DNA of 64,000 nucleotides from Perkinsus olseni (lineage: Eukaryota; Perkinsozoa; Perkinsida; Perkinsidae): contig JABANP010000035.1 of NCBI GenBank assembly GCA_013115135.1, positions 62,001 through 126,000 on the forward strand, given 5' to 3'. Position 1 is the stretch's first letter, and each line of letters starts with the position of its first letter. Shown here one piece after another: positions 24,194 through 36,340 of the stretch. The notes beneath the pieces are model-generated. The model did not search any database and was not told where the DNA came from. It saw only the letters and a list, made by a program, of their open reading frames with translations. The translations under genes and the position numbers were made by a program.

Positions 24194-24984
24194 GAACGGA
24201 GTCCCTCGGGCACGACTCTTCGTCCTCATCGGAGCGATATGGAAACAGATGGTATGACTACCAAAATCAGCTGAAGAAGCGCTATGGACCCGGTGCAGAC
24301 CTGCTGATCAGGATGGGTTACGTGAGACTCCCCTCGGCACCGTTCAGTGACGCTCACTCGTCCGAGCCCGTAGGTGCCTGATACGAGAGATCACACGGTT
24401 CATGCTAATCCAAATCATGGTCGTCGCGGACTAGGCTACTCTCCGGAAAGTCAAGAGGGTCCAGCCTTCCGACGAGGACATGGTCCCCGGGACGCAAATC
24501 GAGGTGGGTTGCAGGTCACGATTGACGGAGATCACGAGCGATGAGCTTTTTAGAAGAATTACAAGAACCGTTGGACAAGTGCCACTGGAACATTGGCGAG
24601 GATCGTTTCACCCATGAAGAGCTTGCAGCCGTTCCATACGCTGAGGAGGAGCCCCTGACAACATTGAGCGACGACGAAGGGCTGCCGGTACCCGAAGAGC
24701 TCGAAGACGCAGACTTCATAGCGATGAGAGTCCGGGGCTCCTCGAGTCGCAGGAGAGAAGAAACGTAGGAGCATATTGAGCCTCGGATTTGGTCCACCCC
24801 TGTCATGCCAGGTGGTCGAGGGCTGGCCAATCGCAAGATGAAGAAGGCGGCGAAGCTGCAGAAAAAACTACTAGCGGTTGAGAAGAGAAGGGAGCGAAAT
24901 AGCGCTGCTGTCAGTCCTCAAGCGCAAGTACGTCCCATTGATCCTTCTAAGTTGTTCTTTGACGACCCAATCGGAGATTCATAA
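24194..24984 (+). CDS. Lys-rich nuclear-type protein with G-patch-like segment
   Basis: Several exons in one direction join to a hydrophilic protein. A segment ADLLIRMGYV followed after an intron by GRRGLGYSP resembles a G-patch (helix with MG, then GLG), the glycine-rich motif that recruits DEAH helicases in splicing or ribosome assembly. It is followed by an acidic part (EEPLTTLSDDEGLPV, EELEDADFIAMR), then after a probable intron at about 24730-24770 by a basic tail (LANRKMKKAAKLQKKLL, VEKRRERN) and the end LFFDDPIGDS, TAA at 24982. The first exon is not certain; an earlier exon near 24050 is possible. The G-patch reading rests on a short match. Confidence 0.4.
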
Positions 24985-25168
24985 CTTTCTCGACAATTCA
25001 CCTTTCGTTGTCAATCGAGCCACTGGTTATCCAAGCAAGTCTTTTGTCAAGTGTCTTCGACCATGCCGCGCCACAGAAGCAAATTCAGAGCTACTAGCTG
25101 CAACTATAGAACTACACGTGAGCTGTGGAACACTTCCCGGCGATGAGTCATATATGCACACAGGCTCG

Positions 25169-26840
25169 ATGTCACGAAGTTATTACAGTCGGACGCGCGA
25201 AACCCTCCCGAGTATCGCACCGACGAAGCGTCTGAGAGTCACGCTGGCTGGAGAAGGTATCTTTAGCGGTTCGCTGATAGTTGTACACTGAGTTCAGGGG
25301 CTCGACTGAGAGAATCCTCGCTCCCGCTCGGCCGGAGTGCATCTCCGACGCGGGGGAGGAAGATACTTCGAGACGAGAGGGCACGTCGAAAGAACGAGCT
25401 GATAAGAAATGTAAGTGCCATGATGTTCTATACGCGTTGACGCGCCGTGCAGCTTCGAGTATCCGTGATCGGACACTGCGGACAAGCAGCCGCTTGTTTC
25501 CAGGTCTGCAGATATCTCCGCTCGGAGCTAGGCTTCGCGCTTCCACACACCTTCTACAGCGAATGGTCGAGCACCCCCAGCCAGTCTCTAGTCTATCTCT
25601 ACGTTAGTTGCAAGGATCGGGTCCAACAGCCTGAAGAATTCGCAAAAGAAGCAGCATCTGGCAGGCCGTGAGCACAGGTTTCCTCGATCTCTCAGCTCTA
25701 TCGCCCGTTCCTCCGCTGCCTCGTCTTTATGCTATCGTTTCGGCCCTGGGAATCATGAACTCCCCAACTTCAGATATCGTGGGTTCGGTACTTCTACCAC
25801 GGTTGCCCGTGCGGCGGAGGAGCAATGGAAATCCAAGATTTTCGATACTCTGGTTTACTACACGGTTGCCAGTCGCTCCTCCAAAATCACTGACCGCCTT
25901 TTACAGTGAGTTTCTCCACCGACTCGAGTCTTGGAACCGTCTCCTCTCTTGGTAGATACGAGGACCCTGCGATCGTTTTCGTTGTTGCCCATGAAGCCCT
26001 TCATGTAGTGGAGTTCTTAGGTGATCTGGCTAATCTTACAGTGGTCAGGTTCACCTTCGCATGTCGCGAGTCAAGATTCCATACGAGTATGAGGAGGCTC
26101 TGGCTGATTGGGTCGGATTGCAAGTCGTGCGAAGCTTCTCCAAACGTTACCACGAGGTCGCGAAGTTGAAGGCACTCACGCGCTCAACGCTCACTCACTC
26201 ATCTGTGTGTAGATCTTTTTCAATACCGATGAGGCTGCGGAGTTCGTTCAGCGCATGGAGCGATTCCATGCGCTCATATGTGAGGCCCTCAGTAAAGGTA
26301 ACACCTTATTATCGGTGAAACAAAACACAATAGAACGAAGGACCTGTTTCAGAAGTCACCAGTGCAGCCGACCTAGAAAGTGCGTGGAATCGAAGTATCT
26401 CCGCGGAGCGCAACCGTCTCAACGTAGCGTGGTGTTGATAGTCCGCGCAGCAGGACCACGTGACAGGCACCATCCATCTTTCTAGATCGATTCGACTTCC
26501 CGGTCTCGAACAAAGCGTTCCTACTCCGGTGGGCATAGCACTGCTCGGACATTACTGCCTCGAGCTGCCCTTCAGATACAGCGCTTACTGCGCGAAGTAT
26601 TTTCTCCTGAAGTCTGTTTTTGGCGATGTTGGCGAGGGGATTGAGACCGCTTTCGGAACTGTTCACCGTTGGTTAAAGAGGGTACCAAGCGACTCTTCGA
26701 CCATCGAAAATGAATTGCTCAACCGGCTTGCACCGTCTGTCTCCGAGGCTCTGACTGCTGTTTCCTTGAGCCGACGGCGTGCACTCAATGATGTTGCCTT
26801 GACGAAGACTCACAAGGCCTTAACTACTCGATTTATCTAG
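25169..26840 (+). CDS. Zincin-like protein with HEALH motif
   Basis: ATG 25169 begins MSRSYYSRTRETLPS; after an intron (about 25258-25301) follows a basic low-complexity part, and the next exons give VCRYLRSELGFALPHTF, YRGFGTSTTVARAAEEQWKS and KIFDTLVYYTVASRSSK. The key region is FVVAHEALHVVEF (25980-26016), an HExxH zinc-protease motif, followed after an intron by YEYEEALADWVGLQVVRSF (about 26080-26135). The spacing and the E-x-L-A-D-x-V pattern recall the second zinc ligand region of M48-type or of the putative aminopeptidase family PF10023 (HELAH ... NESFATFV). The last exon ends ALTTRFI, TAG at 26838. No signal peptide or membrane helix is clear. Active-site identity is an inference; the family is not settled. 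Confidence 0.45.
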
Positions 26841-27136
26841 CTAAAGCATGAACTTTTATGCGAAATTACGGCTTATTGCCTTGTGGAAACCAGTAGTTAT
26901 TGTGTTACCAGTGCCCGAGATAAGACGGTTACGATGCGTATATGAACGGCCTACTTGAGTGATCCTTCGCTCAGAAAACGGTGGCTCAATCTTCCCATTG
27001 ATGGAAGAGAATTGAACTACTGATACAACGCATCATCGGCAGACACGAGAGTAAGAAAGTTTCACACAAGTCATGCTCCGCGGACAGCCATATCTCCAGG
27101 CCCGACACCTAAGTCAAGGCTTACGCCTGCTGGTCC

Positions 27137-30100
27137 CTATATGAGGCTCTCACTGCAGCAGGGGCAACCACTCCTCCCGGAAAAGCCGGCTCCCTCCAAG
27201 TGTATCAATTTGAAGAGCCGACCACAGCTACAGCATGCGGATATCGGTAGTTCAGGCATCATGTTCTTATAAAACCTATCATGCAGAAGAATGTTTTTCT
27301 GTACACGCAGCACCGAGTTCCACTTGATGCCCATCCCTTTGCGGGTTTGATCGATGACGAGTATCTCCTCAGGCCGCAGCTCTCGCAGGATCTCAGTTGG
27401 CAAACGCGTGGGCTTGTAGGGCTCTCCCGGGACCAAATCCCGAACGCTGGTCACCTTCAGCACGGCCAGTCATGTCACATGACATCCAACTGCATCCATC
27501 TCATTGAAGGCACATTACACATGTGTCTTGGATGGAGTATATTCAACCACTCACAATGGTCCTCAATAGTTCCGAGTCCACATCATAAATTGAGGCTGTA
27601 TCCCGACCGTCGTCGCTGTCGAGGACAAGGCGGTCGGCCTGTTGGTCGCCTAACGCTCGTCATGAGCCCCATTGCTAACTTGGAATATTACGTAATTCCT
27701 TTCCGCGAGCTTCTTTTCGGTCGCGCAACCCGCTCGAGTAACGAGGTTCGGACTCAACGAGACCAATGACCTCGTTATGGTCAAGCGACTCATCAGCGGC
27801 TTCCTAGGGGCGGGCTATCCCACTGGATTCGGCCTGCTCAGTGAGACCAACTTACGAATTCTAACAGAGCAAGAGGTTCCCATCCTATCGCTGATCGTAT
27901 CTGTGCTCAAGCTCGACCCTGGGTTTACCGCAGTGTCAACTTACCAACGGATGAAGGCACTCAGTACAATGCTCAGGTTCGATCACTCCTGCGGATAAGG
28001 AGCCTGCAATGCGTACAGGATGAGACTACAGATGCCTCCGGGTGCCACACCCTCGAAGGAGATCAGGTACGGAAGCGTGGATCCACAACGGCCGCATAGT
28101 TGTACGAGATCATCGTTGTCGACCAGTGTGGCTGATCTGGATTTTAAAGCCTGAACATGAAACTCCTGCCGGCATCAAGGTTGGTGCTGATGATAACTGA
28201 ATATTGCGCCTTGACTGCTAACTGCCGCGGGAGCTTCACAGACTCCAAGCGGTCATGTGCAGAGCCTAAGAGGGGGATAATGGGACGCGAGAATGAGTTA
28301 ACCCACGGGCTAGCTTGAAGCACTGCAGCTTCATCGCGGTCTCAGCTAGGACGAATAGCCTAAAAAGCTTAGCAGTATTTCGTGGGGATCAAAGGCAGAT
28401 ATCGACTACACATTAGAGCGCTTGACCCCCAGTGGGAGCTCGCCGATCTGGCTGGCCATGTTTGTGATGAAAACACAAGCATGAAGAGTTTGCTCCAATG
28501 GAGTCAATACGAGAGGACCTTCTATATGGGAAACCACGTCAGAGTAGGCTAGATACCTAATCTCTAGAAGCCGTGGCGCAGGCTCGACGCATTGGCCACT
28601 GCATACACGTCAGATTGAACCTTCGACTGAATACTCCCATCCACGTCCCCTCTCAGTGCAGCGCTTTTCGCCTTTTTCCAAGCGTAACTGGCGGGGTGGA
28701 AGAGAAATTTCTCGGGGCACGCGATGCAACTCACATAGCAGCTTGTTTGAACAGTTTCTGCTCAGCCGACAGGTCCATTAATTGGCGCAGCATTTCGGAA
28801 CTCAAATCAGAGCGACCAGCCTTCTCGGAGGCCTCATAGGCTTCTTCGTATCTACGGAGAAAGGCGGGGGAATCGTTGCCGGATTGCAGAGAGCCACCTG
28901 TCGTTGCTCATCAACCAGTTTCCCCAGGGAAGGAAAATGTCCTCGGCGAGCTCGGGGTGGGAACGAGCCAGTTGAAAGGCCTCTTCCCATCTGAAGGTGG
29001 GTTAAAATGCCATTCGCACCGGCTTCCCAGGTGACCTGTGCTCGTTCACATGCAGTCTGACGAGGCTTTCGTAGTCTTCCGCCCTTGTCAGCGCTTCCTT
29101 TGCAAACATATAGTTATCATGTTTTATCTACGCACAAGTACTAGTCACGAAGCTCACGGTCCTCCTCACGAAGCAAGCAGCTGCTTCCAGCATGATCTCC
29201 TCATCTCGTTCACTATTCTTGTCGCAGGCGCGAACGATGTCGATGAGAGGTTCCAAAGCCCCGATCCTCATGTAAATGCCGGCAGCTCGCTCTCTCTGTC
29301 CCACCCGGAGATACCTACTCGGACGTTGTTCACGATATGAACGTGCTGTGAAGGGTTACGTATCAGCGGCAGCACGCAAGTCTCCATCTTCTTCACTCGA
29401 CTGAGCTTGCTTCATCATTAGTCCAACGGTAGTAGAGGGTGCCTAGCCACCTCGACGAACACCATTACAATACTGAGGATGGGTTACTGGCTGTGGAGTT
29501 GTTCCGTGCTTGCCATCGCCTGTAGCTAGATTCGCGTTGTCCTCTCGATTCTCACTAGCCCCGGGCTCTTTGGCCTTCGGTGCTTCAATCTATTAACAGG
29601 TAAAGAAGGTGATTTCAGAAGGTGAATATCAGCGGATCCGTTGACACGCAACACTACCTCGCCGTTCTGCACGGCCTTCTCCTGCAATTCGGCCCATTTT
29701 TTCGCATCATCCCACCGCCTGAGGTCTGTAAACATCTCCGTTGCAAGGCCGTATTGCTTGGCCCGACCAAAAAGTACAGCTGCCTAAGACTGTGAATCAG
29801 CTCGCCGTGTATCGCATCACATCTACTTCGTTGAAGCGACCCTCATATGCCAGAGCGTGTGCTGCAACCAGTGCACGGTCCTCATCACTCCATTGCCTCT
29901 TAGCAAGGTCTTCCAGGTACCTGTCGATCACTTCGAGCTGACTTATCGTATGTCATGACTGCACTGACGTTGGAAGGAACAGCATGTTTGTGTCTGGTAC
30001 TGCTATCCCATTGCGGCTCGTCAGCTGCAGCAGCAGTCTATGGAGAAGATCGATATAGCGTATCTTGATAGCTCGCCAATTGGGTGACGAAGGCCTCAAA

Positions 30101-33100
30101 TGACTACATCGCGTATCCTGATGAAAGCTCTCCGAGCTACGTCGAAAACCATCTCCTTCAGAGCGTGTAAGGCTAGCTGCCGCCAGTCATCGTCCGTTAC
30201 TCCAAGGCAGGCTACGTTGTAGGCCGCAGAGAAGTTGCGAACGGACATGTATCTTGAACTGACTTTGAGCCGACACCACCGATGCACGTCCTGCCTGTAG
30301 AGAGAGGGCCCCTGAGGGATCTCGATGGTTTCCATCGACGAGAAGTTGAGGCAAAAGATCTTACTGCCTTTGAAGCCGACAACCTGAGTCGAGCAATCAA
30401 CGGCGTCAAGGCGAAGCAGGTCTTAGTGAGAGTACGAATCCATGGAGTTTCTGCGGGTGGCTTGGGAAGCTGCCCGTTTTGATGCAAAGAAGGTTGTTCC
30501 CGGAGTAAGCGACCATATCGGCAAACTCCTGGTTCCACGCGACGGAGTTGGCACCCGCCTCCTGGTACCTATTTTCGTCGGCATGCCTCGGCCGCCGCCG
30601 ATGACCCTTACAGGAGCTGTTGCGTCTCCAAATCATAAACCATCAACGTGGCGCTTTCATTGACGACAGCGAGTTTTCTGCGGTCACCTATGGCGGAGAT
30701 GAAGGCTCGGGATTCGAACGGAAAGACTTGTTCGCTACACGACACGTCGAGGCATCTCACTGGACTGGACTGCTTCACCAACGTTATCGGGAAAGCATTG
30801 TCGATGAAAATCTTCACAACCTATGGCAGCACCAAGAACAAAGCATTGGCTGCAGCCTTGCCGGCTGTACATGCCCATTCTTCAGTCCTGCCAGGAGGCC
30901 CTCCTTCCCAGGCACTCCACCGATAACCTTTATGTATCGTATAAGGCTATCCAGATGCCACTCACGCTCAAGGACACCATTGATCGAGTACCTGATGCCT
31001 GGTATTGCGAACCGCAGTAGGCGAGAGTTACAGCCTTACAACTGTAACCGTTTCTCGTGGCAAAGTATGAAGTGTTGAGCGGTGGCCACGAGGAGGGAGC
31101 AGTCCAAGCTGAGGCGAATCTTGTCCACAGGCTGGTATCGCATGTCCAGAGGGTCATCACCAGGCACCTCATACACTAGTACCTGAGCGGAAGCGCAATC
31201 CATGTCGATCGATCCGCCCTGTGGGAAACCGCATAGGCTCCTGGGCAGCGCTCAGTGTCTTAGTGCATGCTTACGGCTACGCTTCCTTTGACAGCTGGCA
31301 AAGCAGGAAAGCCCCCCGACGAATCGATCGTATGTTGTCAGAACGCCACCGACCTTCTGCGGGAGTTGAACAACCAGTCGGTTACGATAGACAGCTATCT
31401 TCTTCACATGATTTTTACATCTAATCCGGACCTGCAATTGAGAGACATGGCGATCGACTTCAGCGCCATCCCTTTCGAGTGATATCTCCTATCGCAGTTC
31501 GCATCACAGAAGATCTAGGGGACCCCTAGTAGGGGTACCAGCACACAGGCTGTCGCAGTAAGACTATCGTAATTGCACGACACTCTCTTCGTACCTTCTC
31601 GTCTGAGGCTAGATGGTGCAGGACGACGTCGGTCATATTGTCTCGGTAGGCATAACGATCCTTGTAAAGTCCGTGAACCTTGACGAGTACGTGAGCCCAT
31701 CCCGGACAATGGAGGCTGTACACTACCGTGGAGAAGGTGATGTGGTGCGCGGCAACATCTCCGTTTTCTGTTCCGATCACGAAGCCTTGCTGCTCTGTAG
31801 GTCTAACCTGTCACCAGACGACCACGAGCTAGCGCCAGGAATCCGCGCCTCCGTTCGGACTCCTACGGCCAAGCTCCACACAGGGCAGTCCATCTGGGCG
31901 ATGTCTCCAAGCAGGATGCCGTCTCTAGTCCACAGCTGAACACGCCCATCAAAACCACCGAGAGTGAAGTACCTGCTTCTCTCGCAGTACGCTGCTACGT
32001 TAAGTTTTGTTACTCTCCCGATGGGAAGAAGGAAATAGAACAGGGGTCGTAGCCTAGCTTATGCTCCGGCCCAAGTTCTTGGCCAGAGAGCTTGTAAAAG
32101 GCTAGCGTCTGGTCCCAGCAACCGACCGTAAGGACCTGGCTCGAGGTAACTCCACCACTGCGGCTGATGAAGGGCCACGCACTTCGGTTGATTCTGATTT
32201 AGAAGGAGACGGGTTCCAGGCCAAACACCACACTGGCTCGGATCGAACTATTCTAGTCTTCTCTGCACAAAACCTGACGACCGGCAGTATTCACTTCCGA
32301 TTGCTCCGACCCGTTGACTTGTCCCGGATTGATATGTGACCGTTGAACAAGCCGAGCGCCAGATGGAGTCCGTCCGTTGTCCAAGACATGCAGAGAACTC
32401 TAGCAGACACCTGGGGGAATTCTCGCGCTGTCGCGAACCCGCGAGAGACGACTTAACCTTATGTTTTTGAACGCTTTTCTGCTCTGGACTCCACAGACCT
32501 ATATCGTTATGAGTGCCACTCGCGAGCTGCTGTGTTACGGGGTTATACGCCAGGAACTGAATCGAGTCGCTGTGACTGTATCTGCGAAACCGGACTTCTT
32601 GAAGATCTTGCGCAGCCAAGCTGTCTCGAGAAGTGGTGTCTTTCAGGCAGATTCCGCGATGAGATTCAGACAAGTAGCTGACCATCAATGACTGCATTAC
32701 TTCAGAATTCCCTCGCCTTTACTTGTCCAAATAATCACTTGCTGATCGGCACCCCCGGACGCAAACCTCCTGACAAATGTCCGAGCCACTGCCCCGTGAA
32801 TCGAGGCGCCCCGTTCGTACTTCCCTTGTTTCGAGTATGTCACGCAATAAACAGTATCCCTGTGGCCTTTCAAGCTGTGTACAAGGTCACCATCATTAGC
32901 GTCGTAGACCAGTACCCGATTGCCCACAGCAACTACCAGCTGAGAAGGATTCAGTCGACAACGCGCTCGACTTCACGTCGAAGCTCCAAGCCGTCAGCGT
33001 AATGCATGCCGAATTCGCCACCTGTTGTCCATCTGGCCTGTACGCTACGGACCAGACTACGTTGCCGTATTTCTCTTTGTCGGGAATCCGGTCTTGCCAG

Positions 33101-33117
33101 AGATTATGAGTTCGCAT
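27137..33117 (-). CDS. IFT122: Intraflagellar transport protein IFT122 (IFT-A complex)
   Basis: IFT122 is a core IFT-A subunit acting in retrograde transport and membrane-protein entry in cilia and flagella. On the minus strand the start [13 protein letters not shown] is at 33117 (an upstream in-frame ATG is at 33138). The N-terminal propellers show [43 protein letters not shown] with [77 protein letters not shown] and [12 protein letters not shown], all close to animal IFT122 from memory. The helical C-terminal half shows [27 protein letters not shown] and [19 protein letters not shown], and the end carries a zinc-ribbon-like Cys cluster ([14 protein letters not shown]) before TAG at 27137. 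Many short introns occur. Presence implies a flagellated stage. Confidence 0.88.
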
Positions 33118-34195
33118 TGCCGAGCGAGGAGCAAGCAACAGCTTAAAAGAATACGAAGGTGGAAGAGGCTCAACGGAGGATTGGAACGACAGCAGTGGTC
33201 CAAAACAGTTAAGATGCAGTCGTCCGGGTATCGGCTATCTGGTAACCTACACCGGAAAGACATCTCCACTGCTTATAACCAGATTAACTTGACATGAACG
33301 ACAACCCGTAGAGCTCGATGGTGGAAAATCAACAGAGAAGACACAAAACATATGAGAAAAATAAAGTGAAAATAGTCTCACCGACGCCTGCCTCACGGGC
33401 GATTGAAAATGGCGAGCAGGGAAGAGCTGCTCGCCAACTGCACTGTACGATACCCACAGATGATATGCCAGATAGCGGACATGAAGAGAGCTGGTGAGGT
33501 CGCCGATGGATGAGCTGGTTCTAGCACCATGCCTGAGCAATGACAGAGTCTTACACAAGTCGGGTGCCACCGGTTTCTATAAGCTTGGTTTCCCGAGAAA
33601 CGTCCACCTGCTACCCGACGTACTCTTCCGATCCTCAGTTGCAAATGAGCAGCGACCACACAGGCCCCACAAGATCATGCGAGTAATCTCTCACGCAGAG
33701 CAGTGGATTCCTTACGACCTACGAGCAAGAAGCATTTATCGCATCCAGTTGAACCCACTCCCACTGTTGTTCAGCGCAACATTAGGCCATGAGGACTAAA
33801 AATCGGCCTCCATCAAGGAGAATAATCGTCGCTCTTGACGAGTCGCTGAAGTTTTACAAGAGAAAACGAAGTTATCTCTACTCAGTTCACTGAGACTAAA
33901 AAGGACGAGCTCTCTGAGCTTCCTCTTTCCGCGGCTTTACTCGTACTGGGAAGTCGGAGGTCCATAAGCTCAGTACAACGCGCTAAGGCTCATGCGTAAA
34001 AATGGAAAAAGGTAAATAGTACATTTATCAACCTGTTCTTGAAGAACAGCTCTGTGACTGATCAGCGACCCACCATTGGAGTCACTTGCCTTCCAATATG
34101 ATTTCTCTCGCTCGACCAAAAGAAGATATTGGCAATATTAAAACGTGACCTCCACTAAAGTTTTTTTGAAGTTTTTAGGAATCCGGACTACAACC
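33118..34195. other. Intergenic region between IFT122 and the sugar transporter
   Basis: About 1.1 kb, promoter side of IFT122 and 3' side of the transporter. Open frames on both strands (for example 33247-33570 minus and 33494-33799 plus) resemble nothing and overlap each other; I do not call them. Confidence 0.45.
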
Positions 34196-35759
34196 CTAGA
34201 CGGCAGAGTGAGTACTGCCGAAGCGATACCTACGCTGAAAGTAAGCCTGAATCTCCTCGAACGTTCTTCCTTTAGTTTCAGGTACCATCAGCACGACGAA
34301 CAACACCATAATGAGACATACCCCTGCGAACAGCCAGAATGTCCCATAAAATGTTATAGCATCGGTGATTTGGGTCAAGAATTGGGTGACAAGGAAGGAG
34401 CATAGCCAGTTGATCATAGTGGCAACGGAAGCTGCCAGTCCTCTCACTTCATCGGGGAATAACTCGGCCAAGATCAACCACGGTATACCACCAACTCCAA
34501 TAGAGAATGAGGCGATGTAGCACAGAGCCGCGACGATCGCCAACCATCCAACATGCTGGTTGCCAGAGACGTCTCTTAGATAGAAGAACAGACCCTCGCA
34601 CACTGCACTGATGCACATGCCCGTGGCTGCCGAAATCAGTAGAACCCTTCGTCCAGCCTTATCGACGATTAGCGTACCAATTAATGTCACACCGACTTGG
34701 ACAGCCATTACCAACAGTGCGACCTCGTCCCTATTGTTGATGCCAGCTGCTTGGAAAATAGAAGTCTGGTAGAAGATGATTCCATTAACACCAGCGAACT
34801 GCTGAAGCACTTGAAGCATGATACCAATAAAGAATTGCATCCTGCTTCTATTCAAAGCTTTCAGCGTTCTCTTGATAGAGCCTCTTCCTTCAGCATCGCT
34901 CTTAGCCTGGATGGCGTCCAAGGCCGCCAGTTCAGCCTTGACCTCCGGATGAGTATCATCAACCCCGCGGAGCCTCAATAATACGGCTTTGGCTGCTTCG
35001 TCTCGAGACTTCGAAGCAAGCCAGCGCGGAGATTCTGGCGCGAAGAACATGCATATGCCGAGGAGCGCGGAGGGAATGATGTAAATGAAACTTAGCAGGC
35101 GCCAGTTACAGAAGGTAGTAGAGGTGGCGTTCGGATCAATCGACCCCGCTCGAGTGCGGAAAGCCAACCCGAGAACATAAGCCAAAAGGATACCGATGGT
35201 AATGGCAAGCTGATTGCAAGCTCCCCAGCAATCCACGGTACTTGGTAGGGGAGACTTCCCCGATGTAAGTGGGTACACTAAAGGAGCTCATCCCGAGCGC
35301 GATACCCATGATCACGCGGGCCACAATCAGCTGCCAGGCCGCACTCGCGAGACCAATCCACAGAGAGGCCAACACGAAGAGTGGAGATGCTCCAACGAGA
35401 CTCCATTTACGACCGATCTTTTCGTTCAAAGGGCCTCCACCAAGCGCACCAACCATAGCGCCGATATTCAGCATAGAACCGAAGAGAGAAGCTTCCGTGG
35501 TCGTGCGGAATACGAAAAGAGAGGACCCCGCGCCGATTTCGATCAGATCTCCACCGGGGGTAGTTACATTGTTCTTCATAGTGTCAATAGCCGGGCCGGA
35601 AAAGCCTAGAGACAGTCCGAAAAGGAGGGCCCCGAAAAGGGATGCCGATACCGAAAGGACAGCGCAAGTGTGGTTCATGAGGAACAACGAACTGCTAGCT
35701 TGGATGAACGTAAGACGTCCGAATTTCAACGAAGTGATGTAAGTGTCGCTACGCCCCAT
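34196..35759 (-). CDS. MFS hexose transporter (SLC2/GLUT-like), frame interrupted once
   Basis: A twelve-helix sugar porter without introns. Start ATG at 35759 (MGRSDTYITSLKFGRL), stop at 34196. Signatures: NEKIGRKWS after helix 2, the helix 5-6 motif with EVSPTKYRG, PESPRWLASKSRDEA after helix 6, a central loop rich in charged residues, QQFAGVNGIIFYQTSIFQ in helix 7, DKAGRR after helix 8 and PETKGRTFEEIQAYF after helix 12. These are all family hallmarks of facilitated or proton-coupled hexose transport at the plasma or organelle membrane. The protein is split between two frames at 35219-35228: the first frame ends shortly after KYRGLLG and the second resumes ACNQLAITIG, exactly as expected if one G of a GGGG run is skipped. 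Without that skip the first product would be about 207 residues and probably non-functional. Confidence 0.87.
35219..35228 (-). other. Single-base frame break in MFS transporter
   Basis: On the minus strand the sequence reads CTG GGG AGC TTG. The conserved protein needs LGACNQ, obtained by dropping one base (CTG GGA GCT TGC). The run GGGG occupies 35223-35226. It is either an over-called homopolymer, a mutation, or a +1 slip from GGG to GGA. Confidence 0.7.
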
Positions 35760-36340
35760 AATTCGTACGCAGATGTATACGTACAGCGACCGTGTCGCTG
35801 CAACCTTCGCTCAGCACCATTGGAGTTTAAGAGAGTATGAGTGTTCTCGGCGAACGCGCATCTTAAACCACCTTCCTCCCGCAATGTGCGCTCTTGTTAA
35901 CGCGTTTCACAATTCATTCGCATAACCTGGACCTCATCTCGCTCGCCCACTAAGTCGCAACGTCCTTCTCGCTCGCCCTAAAACCTTCGACACGTCGAAT
36001 GAGCGAGCAACCAGAGCACTTCCAGGCTACCTAAAGGCCTCGGTCCTAACCGCTTCTCGCCCAATCCTGCCAGGATTCGGGTTCAGAGATCTGGGAGGGG
36101 TTCCAGAGGACAGATTTGATTGAGCTGTTTCGTTCGAGCTCAACTCAGCGCCTGGCGACTCCCGAACGCCGGAGAACTCTCAAACTCCCGAAAGTGCGAC
36201 CAAAAGATTAGCAGAAGATTTGGAAGGAAATCCGTCAACGCCGGCGTACGAGGGTGATGAGAGAGTAAATCGAAGATCTTCCTTACGGCGTTCTTTGAGA
36301 ACTCGAACTCCTGAGCCGACAGATCAGCTAAGATACATGC
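35760..36340. other. Intergenic region upstream of the sugar transporter
   Basis: Promoter side of the transporter and 3' side of the SANT gene. It contains repeated TCTCGCTCGCCC-like words near 35937 and 35972 but no gene I can support. Confidence 0.4.

Noticed and set aside
28000..28560. RNA genes (tRNA or rRNA) in stretches without long frames
   Set aside because: No cloverleaf with TTCGA-type loop or rRNA-like sequence could be recognised; this stretch is best explained as introns and short exons of IFT122.
35214..35742. Two overlapping plus-strand frames of 131 and 157 codons
   Set aside because: Antisense to the N-terminal half of the MFS transporter, with no protein-like features.
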